DNA of 64,000 bases from positions 2,743,001-2,807,000 of the forward strand of contig NZ_CP033040.1 of NCBI RefSeq assembly GCF_004293625.1. The letters run 5' to 3'. A program made the position numbers and the translations under genes. Numbering within the stretch: position 1 is the stretch's first letter; the number at the start of each line of letters is the position of its first letter. This document shows, piece by piece, positions 34,275 through 41,967 of this stretch. The DNA is from Thiomicrorhabdus indica. GTDB taxonomy: Bacteria > Pseudomonadota > Gammaproteobacteria > Thiomicrospirales > Thiomicrospiraceae. Under the pieces are notes generated by a model. It was not told the DNA's origin. It saw only the letters and a program-made list of their open reading frames with translations, and did not search any database.

Positions 34275-34368
34275 AAACCTTTGATAAAATTTGCATTCTC
34301 GATCAACTAATTTGAGCTACGTTAAGGTCTGTTAAAAATTCAAAAATGGCTTTAGCAGATACTAACTT

Positions 34369-36612
34369 ATGAAGTTTCAACAGCCCCTAGAAACCACTAC
34401 CATCGACTCGCTGAAAGGCGTTGGCCCTAAAATGTTAGAAAAGTTAGCCAAATTACATTTACATAATTTGGGAGACTTACTACTTCATTTGCCGCTTCGC
34501 TATCAGGATAAAACTCGCATTGCCCCAATTGATTCACTGTTGGTGGGTGTCGAAGCGCAAACCGAAGGGACAATTATTTCTCAAACCATGACCCGTGGCG
34601 GTCGTAATAGTTTATTAGTGGTGATTCAATCCGACAGTGGCGCTTGCATTACTTTGCGTTTTTTCCATTACCACTTCCGTCAAGCGCAAAGCTTCACTCG
34701 CGGCAAAACCTTACGCGTTTTCGGCGAAGTTCGTTCAGGTCCAAACGGACTAGAAATGGTTCATCCAAGCTACCAATTTGTAAATTTGGAAAAACCTCCA
34801 GCACTGGAAACCACTCTAACGCCTGTTTACCCAACCACTGAAGGCTTAGGACAAGCCAGCCTCATTAAATTAATCGACCAAGCGTTAAAATCACTGGAAA
34901 TAAATCCTTTACCCGAAATGTTACCGGCCGGTCTTTTAGATGAAGTGCAATTACCCAGCCTTCAAGATGCCATCCGAACGTTGCATCAACCGCAAGCTTC
35001 TGACGATTTAGTTGCCATCAAACAGTTCAAACATCCTGCGCAACAACGATTGATTCTAGAAGAACTTATCAGTCAACAGATTGGCCTGCAACAGCTCAGA
35101 CAACAAGAACAAAAATGCCTAGCGCCGAAATTTCCATCCAGCCAAAAGGTCAATGAGTTGCTTGCTAGCTTACCGTTTTCACTGACCGGCGCTCAACAAC
35201 GAGTTTTAGCTGAAATCCAGCAAGACCTTCAGCAAACGCATCCCATGCAACGTCTGGTTCAAGGAGATGTCGGCTCCGGTAAAACAGTCGTGGCAGCAAT
35301 CGCTGCAATTCAAGCAGCTGAAGCAGGCTTTCAGGTCGCAGTTATGGCACCCACAGAAATCCTCGCCGAGCAGCATTTGCATGCATTTCAAGAGTGGCTT
35401 GAGCCATTAGAAATTTCTGTCTCTTGGCTTAATGGTCGAATGAAAGCCGCTGAACGCCGTTTTCGGCTGGCTGAAATTGCCAATGGCGAAGCCAAGATTA
35501 TTGTTGGCACCCACGCCCTATTCCAAGAGGCTGTGAATTTCAATAATTTGGGGTTGGTGATTATTGACGAACAACACAGATTTGGGGTACACCAAAGGCT
35601 CGCTCTTCAACAAAAAGGCCAAAGCATAGTTCTTGAAGGTGAAGAAAATATTGACACGAATCCAGACGAAACTAATTTGCTAGAGTCCGAGACTCTTGAT
35701 GGAGCCGAAGCGCAGTTGGCTGATAGTGCCAATGGGTATCGAAAGCCTGGGAGCAACAAAGAAATCGAGCAAAATAGACTGTCTGAAGTGCATCCACACC
35801 AATTGATTATGACCGCGACGCCTATTCCCAGGACTTTAGCAATGACCGCTTACGGCGATTTGGATTTATCTATTATCGACGAGCTACCACCTGGCCGAAA
35901 ACCGATTGAAACCGCTGTCATGAGCAATAGCAAACGATTTGAGCTCATGGAACACTTGTATGCTAAATGCAAGCAAGGGGTACAAGCCTACTGGGTCTGT
36001 CCGTTAATTGAAGAATCCGAACTGTTGCATGCACAAGCGTCTGAAGTCACCGCTACCCAGTTTACCGACCACTGGCCGGATTTGCGTGTCGGGCTAGTAC
36101 ATGGACGACTCAATGGTGAAGACAAAGCCAGAGTGATGAATGCGTTTAAAAATCATGAATTGGATTTATTGGTAGCGACCACGGTGATTGAAGTTGGCGT
36201 CAATGTCCCCAATTCAAGTTTAATGATTATTGAAAATGCAGAACGTTTGGGATTAGCGCAACTTCACCAACTCCGAGGACGAGTCGGCCGAGGTGATAAA
36301 CAGAGCCATTGCGTATTACTTTACCAATCGCCACTTTCTGCAACAGGTAAAGCGCGTTTGAATATCATGCGAGAAACTAATGATGGTTTTGTAATTGCTG
36401 AAGAAGATATGAAAATCCGCGGACCTGGTGAAATCCTAGGCACGCGCCAAACAGGCGGTTTACAATTGCGCATTGCCGATCTTCAACGCGATGCCCAGTG
36501 GATACCCCTTGCTCAAGAATGGGCAGAGAAGCTTTTAAATTCTACACCGAACGTCGTGGATACCTTACAGCAGCGCTGGATTGGAGAAAAAGCAGAATAT
36601 CGTAAAGCTTAA
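34369..36612 (+). CDS. recG: ATP-dependent DNA helicase RecG with an inserted acidic segment
   Basis: RecG remodels stalled replication forks and branch-migrates Holliday junctions. The 747-residue protein has the wedge domain (LKGVGPKMLEKL, then an OB fold), helicase motif I QGDVGSGKTVVA, motif II DEQHRFGVHQR, motif III TATPIPRTLA, and motif VI QLRGRVGRGDKQSH. It exceeds the usual 690 or so residues because about 55 residues, rich in Asp and Glu, lie between QQKGQ and HPHQLIMTATP (about residues 419-474). The reading frame is intact, so this is an insertion rather than damage. One decamer palindrome lies in the gene. Confidence 0.95.
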   Translation: MKFQQPLETTTIDSLKGVGPKMLEKLAKLHLHNLGDLLLHLPLRYQDKTRIAPIDSLLVGVEAQTEGTIISQTMTRGGRNSLLVVIQSDSGACITLRFFHYHFRQAQSFTRGKTLRVFGEVRSGPNGLEMVHPSYQFVNLEKPPALETTLTPVYPTTEGLGQASLIKLIDQALKSLEINPLPEMLPAGLLDEVQLPSLQDAIRTLHQPQASDDLVAIKQFKHPAQQRLILEELISQQIGLQQLRQQEQKCLAPKFPSSQKVNELLASLPFSLTGAQQRVLAEIQQDLQQTHPMQRLVQGDVGSGKTVVAAIAAIQAAEAGFQVAVMAPTEILAEQHLHAFQEWLEPLEISVSWLNGRMKAAERRFRLAEIANGEAKIIVGTHALFQEAVNFNNLGLVIIDEQHRFGVHQRLALQQKGQSIVLEGEENIDTNPDETNLLESETLDGAEAQLADSANGYRKPGSNKEIEQNRLSEVHPHQLIMTATPIPRTLAMTAYGDLDLSIIDELPPGRKPIETAVMSNSKRFELMEHLYAKCKQGVQAYWVCPLIEESELLHAQASEVTATQFTDHWPDLRVGLVHGRLNGEDKARVMNAFKNHELDLLVATTVIEVGVNVPNSSLMIIENAERLGLAQLHQLRGRVGRGDKQSHCVLLYQSPLSATGKARLNIMRETNDGFVIAEEDMKIRGPGEILGTRQTGGLQLRIADLQRDAQWIPLAQEWAEKLLNSTPNVVDTLQQRWIGEKAEYRKA
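34923..34932. repeat. ACCGGCCGGT palindrome in recG
   Basis: Perfect copy encoding Leu-Pro-Ala-Gly. Confidence 0.9.
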
Positions 36613-36717
36613 TCAACTTAAAGCTCAATCTATCAAAGACACTATTCATAAAATGGCCGGAATTCTTCCTCTTTTCCTAACCAACTCTTTAGAAGTAACC
36701 CACCTAATTAACGATTT

Positions 36718-37431
36718 CTAAAACTTTTTGTAACCCCAGCCTTGCTGCATTTTTTCCACGATAATATCCAAAGCCAGTCGGTCAGACGCGACAGCTGGAA
36801 TTAATTTTACGGCTTTGCCCTGTTCCTGCTTTCTTTCAATTGCTCGACTACAGGCAATCAATTTGACATTATCGTAGCGTGAAAGTAGCGCAAGAATTTC
36901 TTCTTTATGAGGATTATTTTCAGCAAAAAATTCAATACCTAGGTCATTGGTAATAATTTCAAGCGTCTTAGGTCCAAGCTCGGGAGAAAGGGAGCTTTGC
37001 TCTAAAAGCAAACGTGCTTCTTGCAATAATCTCTCGCCTCGCTCTTCCTGATTAGTATCCAGATGCAGTACAACATTCTTTCCAGATTTTGTCTGCTGAG
37101 AAGCGGCGGCTGTCTGTTGCTGAGAGGTGTATGCAGAGGAATCAGTCATAGAGTGCCCGCCCCAAAAGCCTACAATGACTGCCAAAAATAAACTGGCGGC
37201 ATAAACCGTTGATTTAAAACTCCCTGTACGGCTGACAGAAACAGACGACTTAGGAGGTGCAGGAATCGACTTGTAATAGCGCTGTATATCCTGTTTAACT
37301 CGAGCCATTGCATTAAGTTCTTCGGCTAATTCCTTATCCTGTTTTAAGGCCGCTTCAAACGTACGCTGATCAGATTTGGATAATTCTCCGTCAAGATACA
37401 AATGTAGATACTGTTTAGGATCAAATACCAT
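36718..37431 (-). CDS. Anti-sigma factor-like membrane protein with periplasmic DsrE-like domain
   Basis: From the ATG at 37431 the protein has 237 residues. The N-terminal part (MVFDPKQYLHLYLDGELSKSDQRTFEAAL) resembles cytoplasmic anti-sigma domains but lacks the zinc-binding His and Cys residues. One membrane segment (AASLFLAVIVGFWGG) follows near residue 85, then a Thr/Ser/Gln-rich linker. The remaining 115 or so residues (VVLHLDTNQEERGERLLQEARLLLEQ, DNVKLIACSRAIERK, DRLALDIIVEKMQQGW) have the alternating pattern and Cys position of DsrE-like sulfur-relay domains. Its start overlaps the sigma gene stop by 11 bp, so the two are coupled. The DsrE reading is an inference from pattern. Confidence 0.7.
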   Translation of the reverse strand: MVFDPKQYLHLYLDGELSKSDQRTFEAALKQDKELAEELNAMARVKQDIQRYYKSIPAPPKSSVSVSRTGSFKSTVYAASLFLAVIVGFWGGHSMTDSSAYTSQQQTAAASQQTKSGKNVVLHLDTNQEERGERLLQEARLLLEQSSLSPELGPKTLEIITNDLGIEFFAENNPHKEEILALLSRYDNVKLIACSRAIERKQEQGKAVKLIPAVASDRLALDIIVEKMQQGWGYKKF

Positions 37432-37990
37432 GAGCTTTAAACTCCACCACTTTGGAAGTACCGAGATTGGCTTCACTTCTTTCTATTAATTGACGAATAT
37501 GTTTCCGTGCCCGAGACAAACGACTCATAACAGTTCCAATCGGAACCTGCAAAATATCGGAAACTTCTTGGTAACTATAACCTTCCAAGTCAACCAATAG
37601 GATGACTTGCCGATATTCGACCGATAAACGGCCAATCGCCTGATGAACATTCTCGCAAGTTTGATGAAGAATATAAACCTGTTCGACACAGGTAGAACAC
37701 AGATCAACTTCCTGGTCGAGCACGTCCATTTCTACCCACTTTTTATTTTGACGAAGATAGTCAAGAAACTGATTATGCATGATCTTAAACAACCAACGAT
37801 CTGCCCCTTCAAAGTTGTGAAGTTGATGGCTTTTTTCTAGTGCCTTCACCACTGTATCTTGCACTAAATCTAGCGCCACATGTCGACTTTGAGACCAACC
37901 ATAAGCAACACGATAAAGAGTGTCGTACTGAGTTTCCAAAACCGCCTTCACTTTTTTCTGCTGGCATAAGCCAGACCATTTTTTAAACAT
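37421..37990 (-). CDS. ECF-type RNA polymerase sigma factor
   Basis: The 189-residue protein has sigma region 2 (TLYRVAYGWSQSRHVALDLVQDTVVKAL, then RWLFKIMHNQFLDYLRQ) and region 4 (LSVEYRQVILLVDLEGYSYQEVSDILQVPIGTVMSRLSRARKHI), the ECF pattern. The linker between them carries a CSTC pair and another Cys (HQTC), which could sense redox state or bind metal. The ATG at 37990 has AAGGAG upstream. It forms an operon with the anti-sigma gene and is divergent from a secreted DsrE-family gene, a likely target. Confidence 0.9.
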   Translation of the reverse strand: MFKKWSGLCQQKKVKAVLETQYDTLYRVAYGWSQSRHVALDLVQDTVVKALEKSHQLHNFEGADRWLFKIMHNQFLDYLRQNKKWVEMDVLDQEVDLCSTCVEQVYILHQTCENVHQAIGRLSVEYRQVILLVDLEGYSYQEVSDILQVPIGTVMSRLSRARKHIRQLIERSEANLGTSKVVEFKAHGI

Positions 37991-38153
37991 AAAAAACTCC
38001 TTTTTTCCATAATAAAGGTATTTTTCAAATCTTTGCAAGTGATTGTTGTATAAGGATTTTCTTAAATAAACACAGCCTATAAAGAGATAAAAACTTTATC
38101 CAAAGAAAATGGGAATAAAACCGGAGGCTATTTCGTTTAAAGATTAAGTAAGC

Positions 38154-38189
38154 GATTACGACATAGACATATTAAATGTCGCGGTAATC
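38154..38189. promoter_or_regulatory. Inverted repeat between the sigma gene and the DsrE-family gene
   Basis: GATTAC at 38154-38159 pairs with GTAATC at 38184-38189, and an inner GACAT pairs with ATGTC at 38176-38180. It lies in the 312-bp divergent gap and could be an operator or an RNA hairpin. Confidence 0.4.
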
Positions 38190-38302
38190 TAAATTTTAAA
38201 AATGCAAAACAGGAATATAAACCTAAAACAATTCCCACTAGAACAATTCTGCTCACAAGAAAAATAAGCTACAAAGCCTTAATCACAATTGGAGAAAGTA
38301 CA

Positions 38303-38797
38303 ATGAAACATTTCGCTCATACAATAACTTTACTAACAACCGCTTGCTTACTGATGGCAAGTGCTTTTCAAACGGTACAGGCCAAAAGCGAACGCTACGC
38401 CGAACAAAAAGTGGTTTATCACATTAACTACGACGACCCTAGCAAACAATCTAGCACGCTTAGAAACATCCAAAACCATGTTAACGCTCTGGGTGCCGAT
38501 CACGTTAACATTAAAGTCATTCTTCACGGAAACGGTCTTTCTTTATTGCTAAAACCCGAAGCCCTCGCTAATGTTCCAAAATTCAAAACTGGAAATGCCG
38601 ACACCTCTCTTCAACAAAAAATAGACAGCTTGAGAATGCAGGGAGTACAGTTCAATGTTTGCTCCAATACCGTTAAAGGACGAAACGTAAACATTGACAG
38701 AGATTTATATGAAGTGGAAAAAAACGACGTTGTGCCAAGCGGTGTTGCAGAGCTCACTTACCTTCAACAAAAAGGTTACCTATATTTGAGACCTTAA
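38303..38797 (+). CDS. Periplasmic DsrE-family protein
   Basis: The 164-residue protein starts with a signal peptide (MKHFAHTITLLTTACLLMAS, then VQA before the mature part). The mature domain has the DsrE pattern: KVVYHINYDDPSKQSSTLRNIQNHV, HVNIKVILHGNGLSLLL, SLRMQGVQFNVCSNTVKGR with the single conserved Cys, and VPSGVAELTYLQQKGYLYLRP. DsrE-family proteins take part in sulfur transfer or bind thiols or metals. It faces the sigma/anti-sigma pair, whose anti-sigma factor may carry a similar domain. A folded intergenic region follows. Confidence 0.83.
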   Translation: MKHFAHTITLLTTACLLMASAFQTVQAKSERYAEQKVVYHINYDDPSKQSSTLRNIQNHVNALGADHVNIKVILHGNGLSLLLKPEALANVPKFKTGNADTSLQQKIDSLRMQGVQFNVCSNTVKGRNVNIDRDLYEVEKNDVVPSGVAELTYLQQKGYLYLRP

Positions 38798-39333
38798 GAT
38801 TTCACACTTAAGTAACAGAGGAACAGATAGATTCCTCTTGAACCAAACCTATTTTTTGGAAGTTCCCAACAATGGGGACTCCCTCTAATTATTTTTGCTA
38901 AGGCAAAATACCTTCTCTCCTCAAGAGGCCTGTTAATTCGGTTTGACAAGTAATGAAGCACAGAGACTTTCATTTTCCAGACGGAAAGCGTTATCTCTCG
39001 ACCTCATTACTTGTCGAGTCGGATTAACACTTTTACTTTATCTCAATCGTCAACAAGTTACATTTTTCAAAAGAAACCCTAGCCTAGGGTTGAACTTTGG
39101 ATCATTTTCAATAATCACTCAATCTTCAAACAAACTTAATTGAACAGCATTTAGCAGTGTTCTTTACGCCCTCAATGCTAAAGCTTTATAATTCTCATAG
39201 CATTTTTAAATAAACCAGCAATACAACGATAGAGATAGTCTTACGAGCCGGAGAAATACCATATTAAAAAACTGAGCGAACTAAGAAAGACAGTCTCTTT
39301 TCCACCGAAATTTTATAACCGATACAATCTTCA
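38798..39333. other. Intergenic region, 536 bp, with strong secondary structure
   Basis: No gene is supported. Hairpins lie at 38817-38838, 38861-38880 and 38919-38928, followed by a large stem at 38932-39028. The remaining 300 bp before ubiC show nothing recognisable. Confidence 0.6.
38817..39028 (+). ncRNA. Candidate structured RNA downstream of the DsrE-family gene
   Basis: Four hairpins follow one another. The last has arms 38932-38958 and 39002-39028: 26 of 27 positions pair in plus-strand RNA, four as G-U wobbles that would be A-C mismatches in the other strand. Inside it AGAGA pairs with TCTCT and CTTTC with GAAAG. The second hairpin also uses a wobble in the same sense. This asymmetry suggests that the plus-strand RNA is what folds. 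It may be a long 3' end of the DsrE mRNA or an independent small RNA; no promoter of its own was identified. It matches no RNA family I know. Confidence 0.45.
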
Positions 39334-39891
39334 ATGACCATTCAATGGAAACCAGAAAAGTTGATTCACCGTATTCATCCAGATAGAGCTATTCAAATCT
39401 GGTTGAAAGACGATCAATCATTAACTGCAAAGCTTCGCTGCTTTTGCCCTGGAATAAATGTGGAAATTCTAAACGAAGCCATTGAAAAACCCCTGAAAAG
39501 CGAAGCTGACTACCTTGGTTTAACAAAAACTCAAAAAGTCTGGGTACGTAGTATCGTTCTGAAATGCCATGAAATACCCTTAATTTATGCGCGCACTGTC
39601 ATTCCTTACCTAGATGAAAATAATCCTTGGCATAACTTGCAAAACCTTGGCACAAAACCTCTAGGAGAAATCCTTTTTGATCCCAAACAACCTGCTATTC
39701 GACGCTTGCCATTTCGTTTCGCAAGAACAAAACTTTCCCAATTGCCCTATTTGTTGAAACAATTCCCGAATATTCAAGAAGGTTTTGGCCTTGCTCGCCA
39801 ATCAGTCTTTTTACAACATCAAGCGCCTTTACTGCTGACGGAAGTTTTCCTGCCTGATTTTTGCACCTACCCTAAAGAGAACATTAACTAA
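39334..39891 (+). CDS. ubiC: Chorismate lyase
   Basis: UbiC converts chorismate to 4-hydroxybenzoate and pyruvate, the first dedicated step of ubiquinone synthesis. The 185-residue protein shows VWVRSIVLKCHEIPLIYARTVIP, with the Arg residues that hold chorismate, then NLQNLGTKPLGEILFDP and IRRLPFRFAR. ubiA, the next enzyme of the pathway, lies 3 kb away on the opposite strand, so the two are not in one operon. No strong ribosome binding site is seen before the start. Confidence 0.87.
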   Translation: MTIQWKPEKLIHRIHPDRAIQIWLKDDQSLTAKLRCFCPGINVEILNEAIEKPLKSEADYLGLTKTQKVWVRSIVLKCHEIPLIYARTVIPYLDENNPWHNLQNLGTKPLGEILFDPKQPAIRRLPFRFARTKLSQLPYLLKQFPNIQEGFGLARQSVFLQHQAPLLLTEVFLPDFCTYPKENIN

Positions 39892-39892
39892 C

Positions 39893-39946
39893 AAGTAAGT
39901 GCATTTCTAACTGCATCAGTAAAGCTGGATGTGGCTTACTGAATAC
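39893..39946 (-). pseudogene. Remnant copy of the 3' end of the 40371-41432 gene
   Basis: On the minus strand this stretch reads FSKPHPALLMQLEMHLLVS and a stop, nearly the same as the C-terminus FSKPHPALLLQLEMHFYR encoded at 40371-40430. The similarity fades upstream. It looks like the leftover of a local duplication or rearrangement. Confidence 0.6.
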
Positions 39947-40052
39947 TTTAGAACCCAAACAAACATCGATTTTGGAAAATTGAAAGAAACAAAAGAGATT
40001 AAAATTTTGGTCATTGTAGGCATCAATAGCTCACAAGAATCCCCCAAAACTT

Positions 40053-40364
40053 TCAGCTTATAACCAAAGCATCTCGGATCTGCATAAAAGCGATTAGAAA
40101 TTCAAACAGCATTCGCCAGAAGAGTTCCATCAACAAAAAAATCACCACAAACATCAAACCTAATTTTAAGCGTGAAGAAAAACTCAAACGGGCACTTAAT
40201 TGCGCCTGCGTAATCGTTAAAAACGCTTGCAAACTTGGAGATACTCGAACCAATTTTCGCATGGATAAAAATAGAAAAATAGGCATGATCACCGCGCCCA
40301 AATAGTAAAAGACAATCAGAGCTTGCTGACTAATTAAAGTTTGAAAACTGAGGAACTCGAACAT
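40053..40364 (-). CDS. Small membrane protein, DUF4282-like
   Basis: The 103-residue protein has two hydrophobic segments, about residues 15-35 (ALIVFYYLGAVIMPIFLFLS) and 68-92 (LGLMFVVIFLLMELFWRMLFEF), followed by a short tail. The start MFEFLSF and the LFWRMLFEFLIAFMQIRDAL end resemble DUF4282 proteins, whose function is unknown. It lies 6 bp downstream of the exported-protein gene on the same strand and is probably cotranscribed with it. Confidence 0.65.
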   Translation of the reverse strand: MFEFLSFQTLISQQALIVFYYLGAVIMPIFLFLSMRKLVRVSPSLQAFLTITQAQLSARLSFSSRLKLGLMFVVIFLLMELFWRMLFEFLIAFMQIRDALVIS

Positions 40365-40370
40365 AATCCT

Positions 40371-41432
40371 TTACCGGTAAAAATGCATTTCTAACTGAAG
40401 CAGTAAGGCCGGATGCGGCTTACTGAACCCCTCCGAATTATAGCCAGTAATTCTTGGCTCAAATTCAGCAAACAAGCGTTCTTTGTAGAGTTTCTCTCGC
40501 CAGTTAAAACCAATCGCTGCATTTTCAATGGTTTGATGACGACTATCCAAGCGCCAATCTCCATCAATAAAATAAGCATAAAAACGATGGTCTGAAATTT
40601 TGTCAAACCAAGTAAAACGTTGGTTAATGATGTAATCTTTATCCCTATGCATCCAAGTACCGGTTGTCTGACTTCTCAAAAGATCGCCCTTGTTTAAGGG
40701 CTTGGAAAACGTTTGGCGTGATTCCAACATAAACCCACGTACATGCTCAAAAATCGCATTATTCGTGGTGGTACTTAACCATGATTCTCCAAATCGAGCG
40801 TTCACTTGATAGTTCAGCAAAACATAAGGATTGGGCTTCACCAATTGCTGAAATTTCAAACCGCTTTTTAATTTCAACACCTGGTTGGTTTCTTTTAAAA
40901 ACTCTTTTTGCAAACTAAAAGAAACTTCTGTATTGGCCTCTCGATTCTCATCTGATTGTTCAAATTCTTTGAGCTGAGTACCGGGAGTCCGGTTATCGGG
41001 CGAATCGATCGAAGTCTCATCAAACGACGAAATCATTAACTGCCAGCGATCCTTACTTCGAGGTAGGTCAATCGATGCCCTAAATTTCAAACTACTTTTC
41101 GAGTTTCCAGCCTTTTCGAAGGTCGATGGAAAATACAAAATAAACCGACTCTGCTTTCGCTTCACCTCTTCTTCAGATCCGCCTAGAAACCGGTCAAGAT
41201 TGTCGACATAACCATCTAAAGTAGCACCAAATTCACTTTGCCAGGCCTCAAGCGCTTTTAAACCGTTATGCAACGGGCCACTTTGCACATCTTCAAAAAA
41301 GAATTGTTTGTTTTGTTGCGAAACATCCTGAGACTCAGCGGAAGCATTTAACGCTGCGCTTAACAACAAGCCAATTGACAAGCTTTGATACAATATCGAC
41401 TGACAAAATAGAGAAGTGCGACTAATAAACAT
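40371..41432 (-). CDS. Exported protein of unknown function, possibly outer-membrane
   Basis: From the ATG at 41432 the protein has 353 residues and an N-terminal signal peptide (SIGLLLSAALNASA, then ESQD). The mature part is rich in aromatic residues in alternating patterns (RFILYFPSTFEKAG, KDRWQLMISSFDE, RLFAEFEPRITGYN) and ends HFYR with an aromatic residue near the C-terminus, as in many beta-barrel outer membrane proteins. I recognise no family. Its start codon abuts that of the divergent gene at 41433. A decayed copy of its 3' end lies at 39.9 kb. Confidence 0.7.
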   Translation of the reverse strand: MFISRTSLFCQSILYQSLSIGLLLSAALNASAESQDVSQQNKQFFFEDVQSGPLHNGLKALEAWQSEFGATLDGYVDNLDRFLGGSEEEVKRKQSRFILYFPSTFEKAGNSKSSLKFRASIDLPRSKDRWQLMISSFDETSIDSPDNRTPGTQLKEFEQSDENREANTEVSFSLQKEFLKETNQVLKLKSGLKFQQLVKPNPYVLLNYQVNARFGESWLSTTTNNAIFEHVRGFMLESRQTFSKPLNKGDLLRSQTTGTWMHRDKDYIINQRFTWFDKISDHRFYAYFIDGDWRLDSRHQTIENAAIGFNWREKLYKERLFAEFEPRITGYNSEGFSKPHPALLLQLEMHFYR

Positions 41433-41942
41433 ATGAGCAACCAAATTAACCAAATCCAAGCAAGTTTTGATGCTGTGGAAGACAGAATACTCCTAAAATT
41501 CAAAACCAACAACGGGGATGTTTACCTAACATGGCTCAGTAGACGCTATTGCAAACTGTTGATTCCGGTCCTACATGGCAGGCATCCTAAATCTGGAGAG
41601 CAGTTATTAACCGATGAAACCTCAATTGAAAAGCAATTTGAAAAAGAGAAGGCTCAATTGGAAGGTGACTATAGCAGCCCCTATGAAAAGCCTGAAAACC
41701 CCCAGTACCCTCTTGGAGAAGAGCCCATATTACTGGCACAAATTAGTTTTAAAAACATGAATACAGATGCTCCCTCTATCAGTCTTGAACCGAATAAAGG
41801 GCCTGGCGTATTACTGCCTTATCATCCACAGCTATTAGGCCCTATGCTAAAAATTATAACCACTGCGATAGAAAAGACAGATTGGAATTTAGGCGATGAG
41901 ATCTTATTTCAATTGCCGGGTTCTGAAACAGCCATTCACTGA
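41433..41942 (+). CDS. Hypothetical protein, 169 residues
   Basis: I do not recognise this protein. It is soluble, acidic in the middle (EKQFEKEKAQLEGDYSSPYEKPENPQYP) and has beta-rich ends (DRILLKFKTNNGDVYLTWLSRR; DEILFQLPGSE). Its start abuts that of the divergent exported-protein gene in the sequence CATATG, so its ribosome site, if any, lies inside the other gene. It converges with the PAP2 gene across a 24-bp palindrome. Confidence 0.7.
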   Translation: MSNQINQIQASFDAVEDRILLKFKTNNGDVYLTWLSRRYCKLLIPVLHGRHPKSGEQLLTDETSIEKQFEKEKAQLEGDYSSPYEKPENPQYPLGEEPILLAQISFKNMNTDAPSISLEPNKGPGVLLPYHPQLLGPMLKIITTAIEKTDWNLGDEILFQLPGSETAIH

Positions 41943-41943
41943 C

Positions 41944-41967
41944 AAACTTTACCGGCCGGTAAAGTTT
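41944..41967. repeat. 24-bp palindrome with ACCGGCCGGT core between convergent genes
   Basis: The decamer at 41951-41960 is extended by AAACTTT and AAAGTTT into a perfect 24-bp palindrome. It lies between the stops of the 169-residue and PAP2 genes and could act as a two-way terminator, though T-runs are short. Confidence 0.7.

Noticed and set aside
38932-39028. Integron attC site
   Set aside because: The arms begin GTT and end AAC, whereas attC sites begin with an AAC-type core and end with a GTT-type core, and no integrase or cassettes are present.
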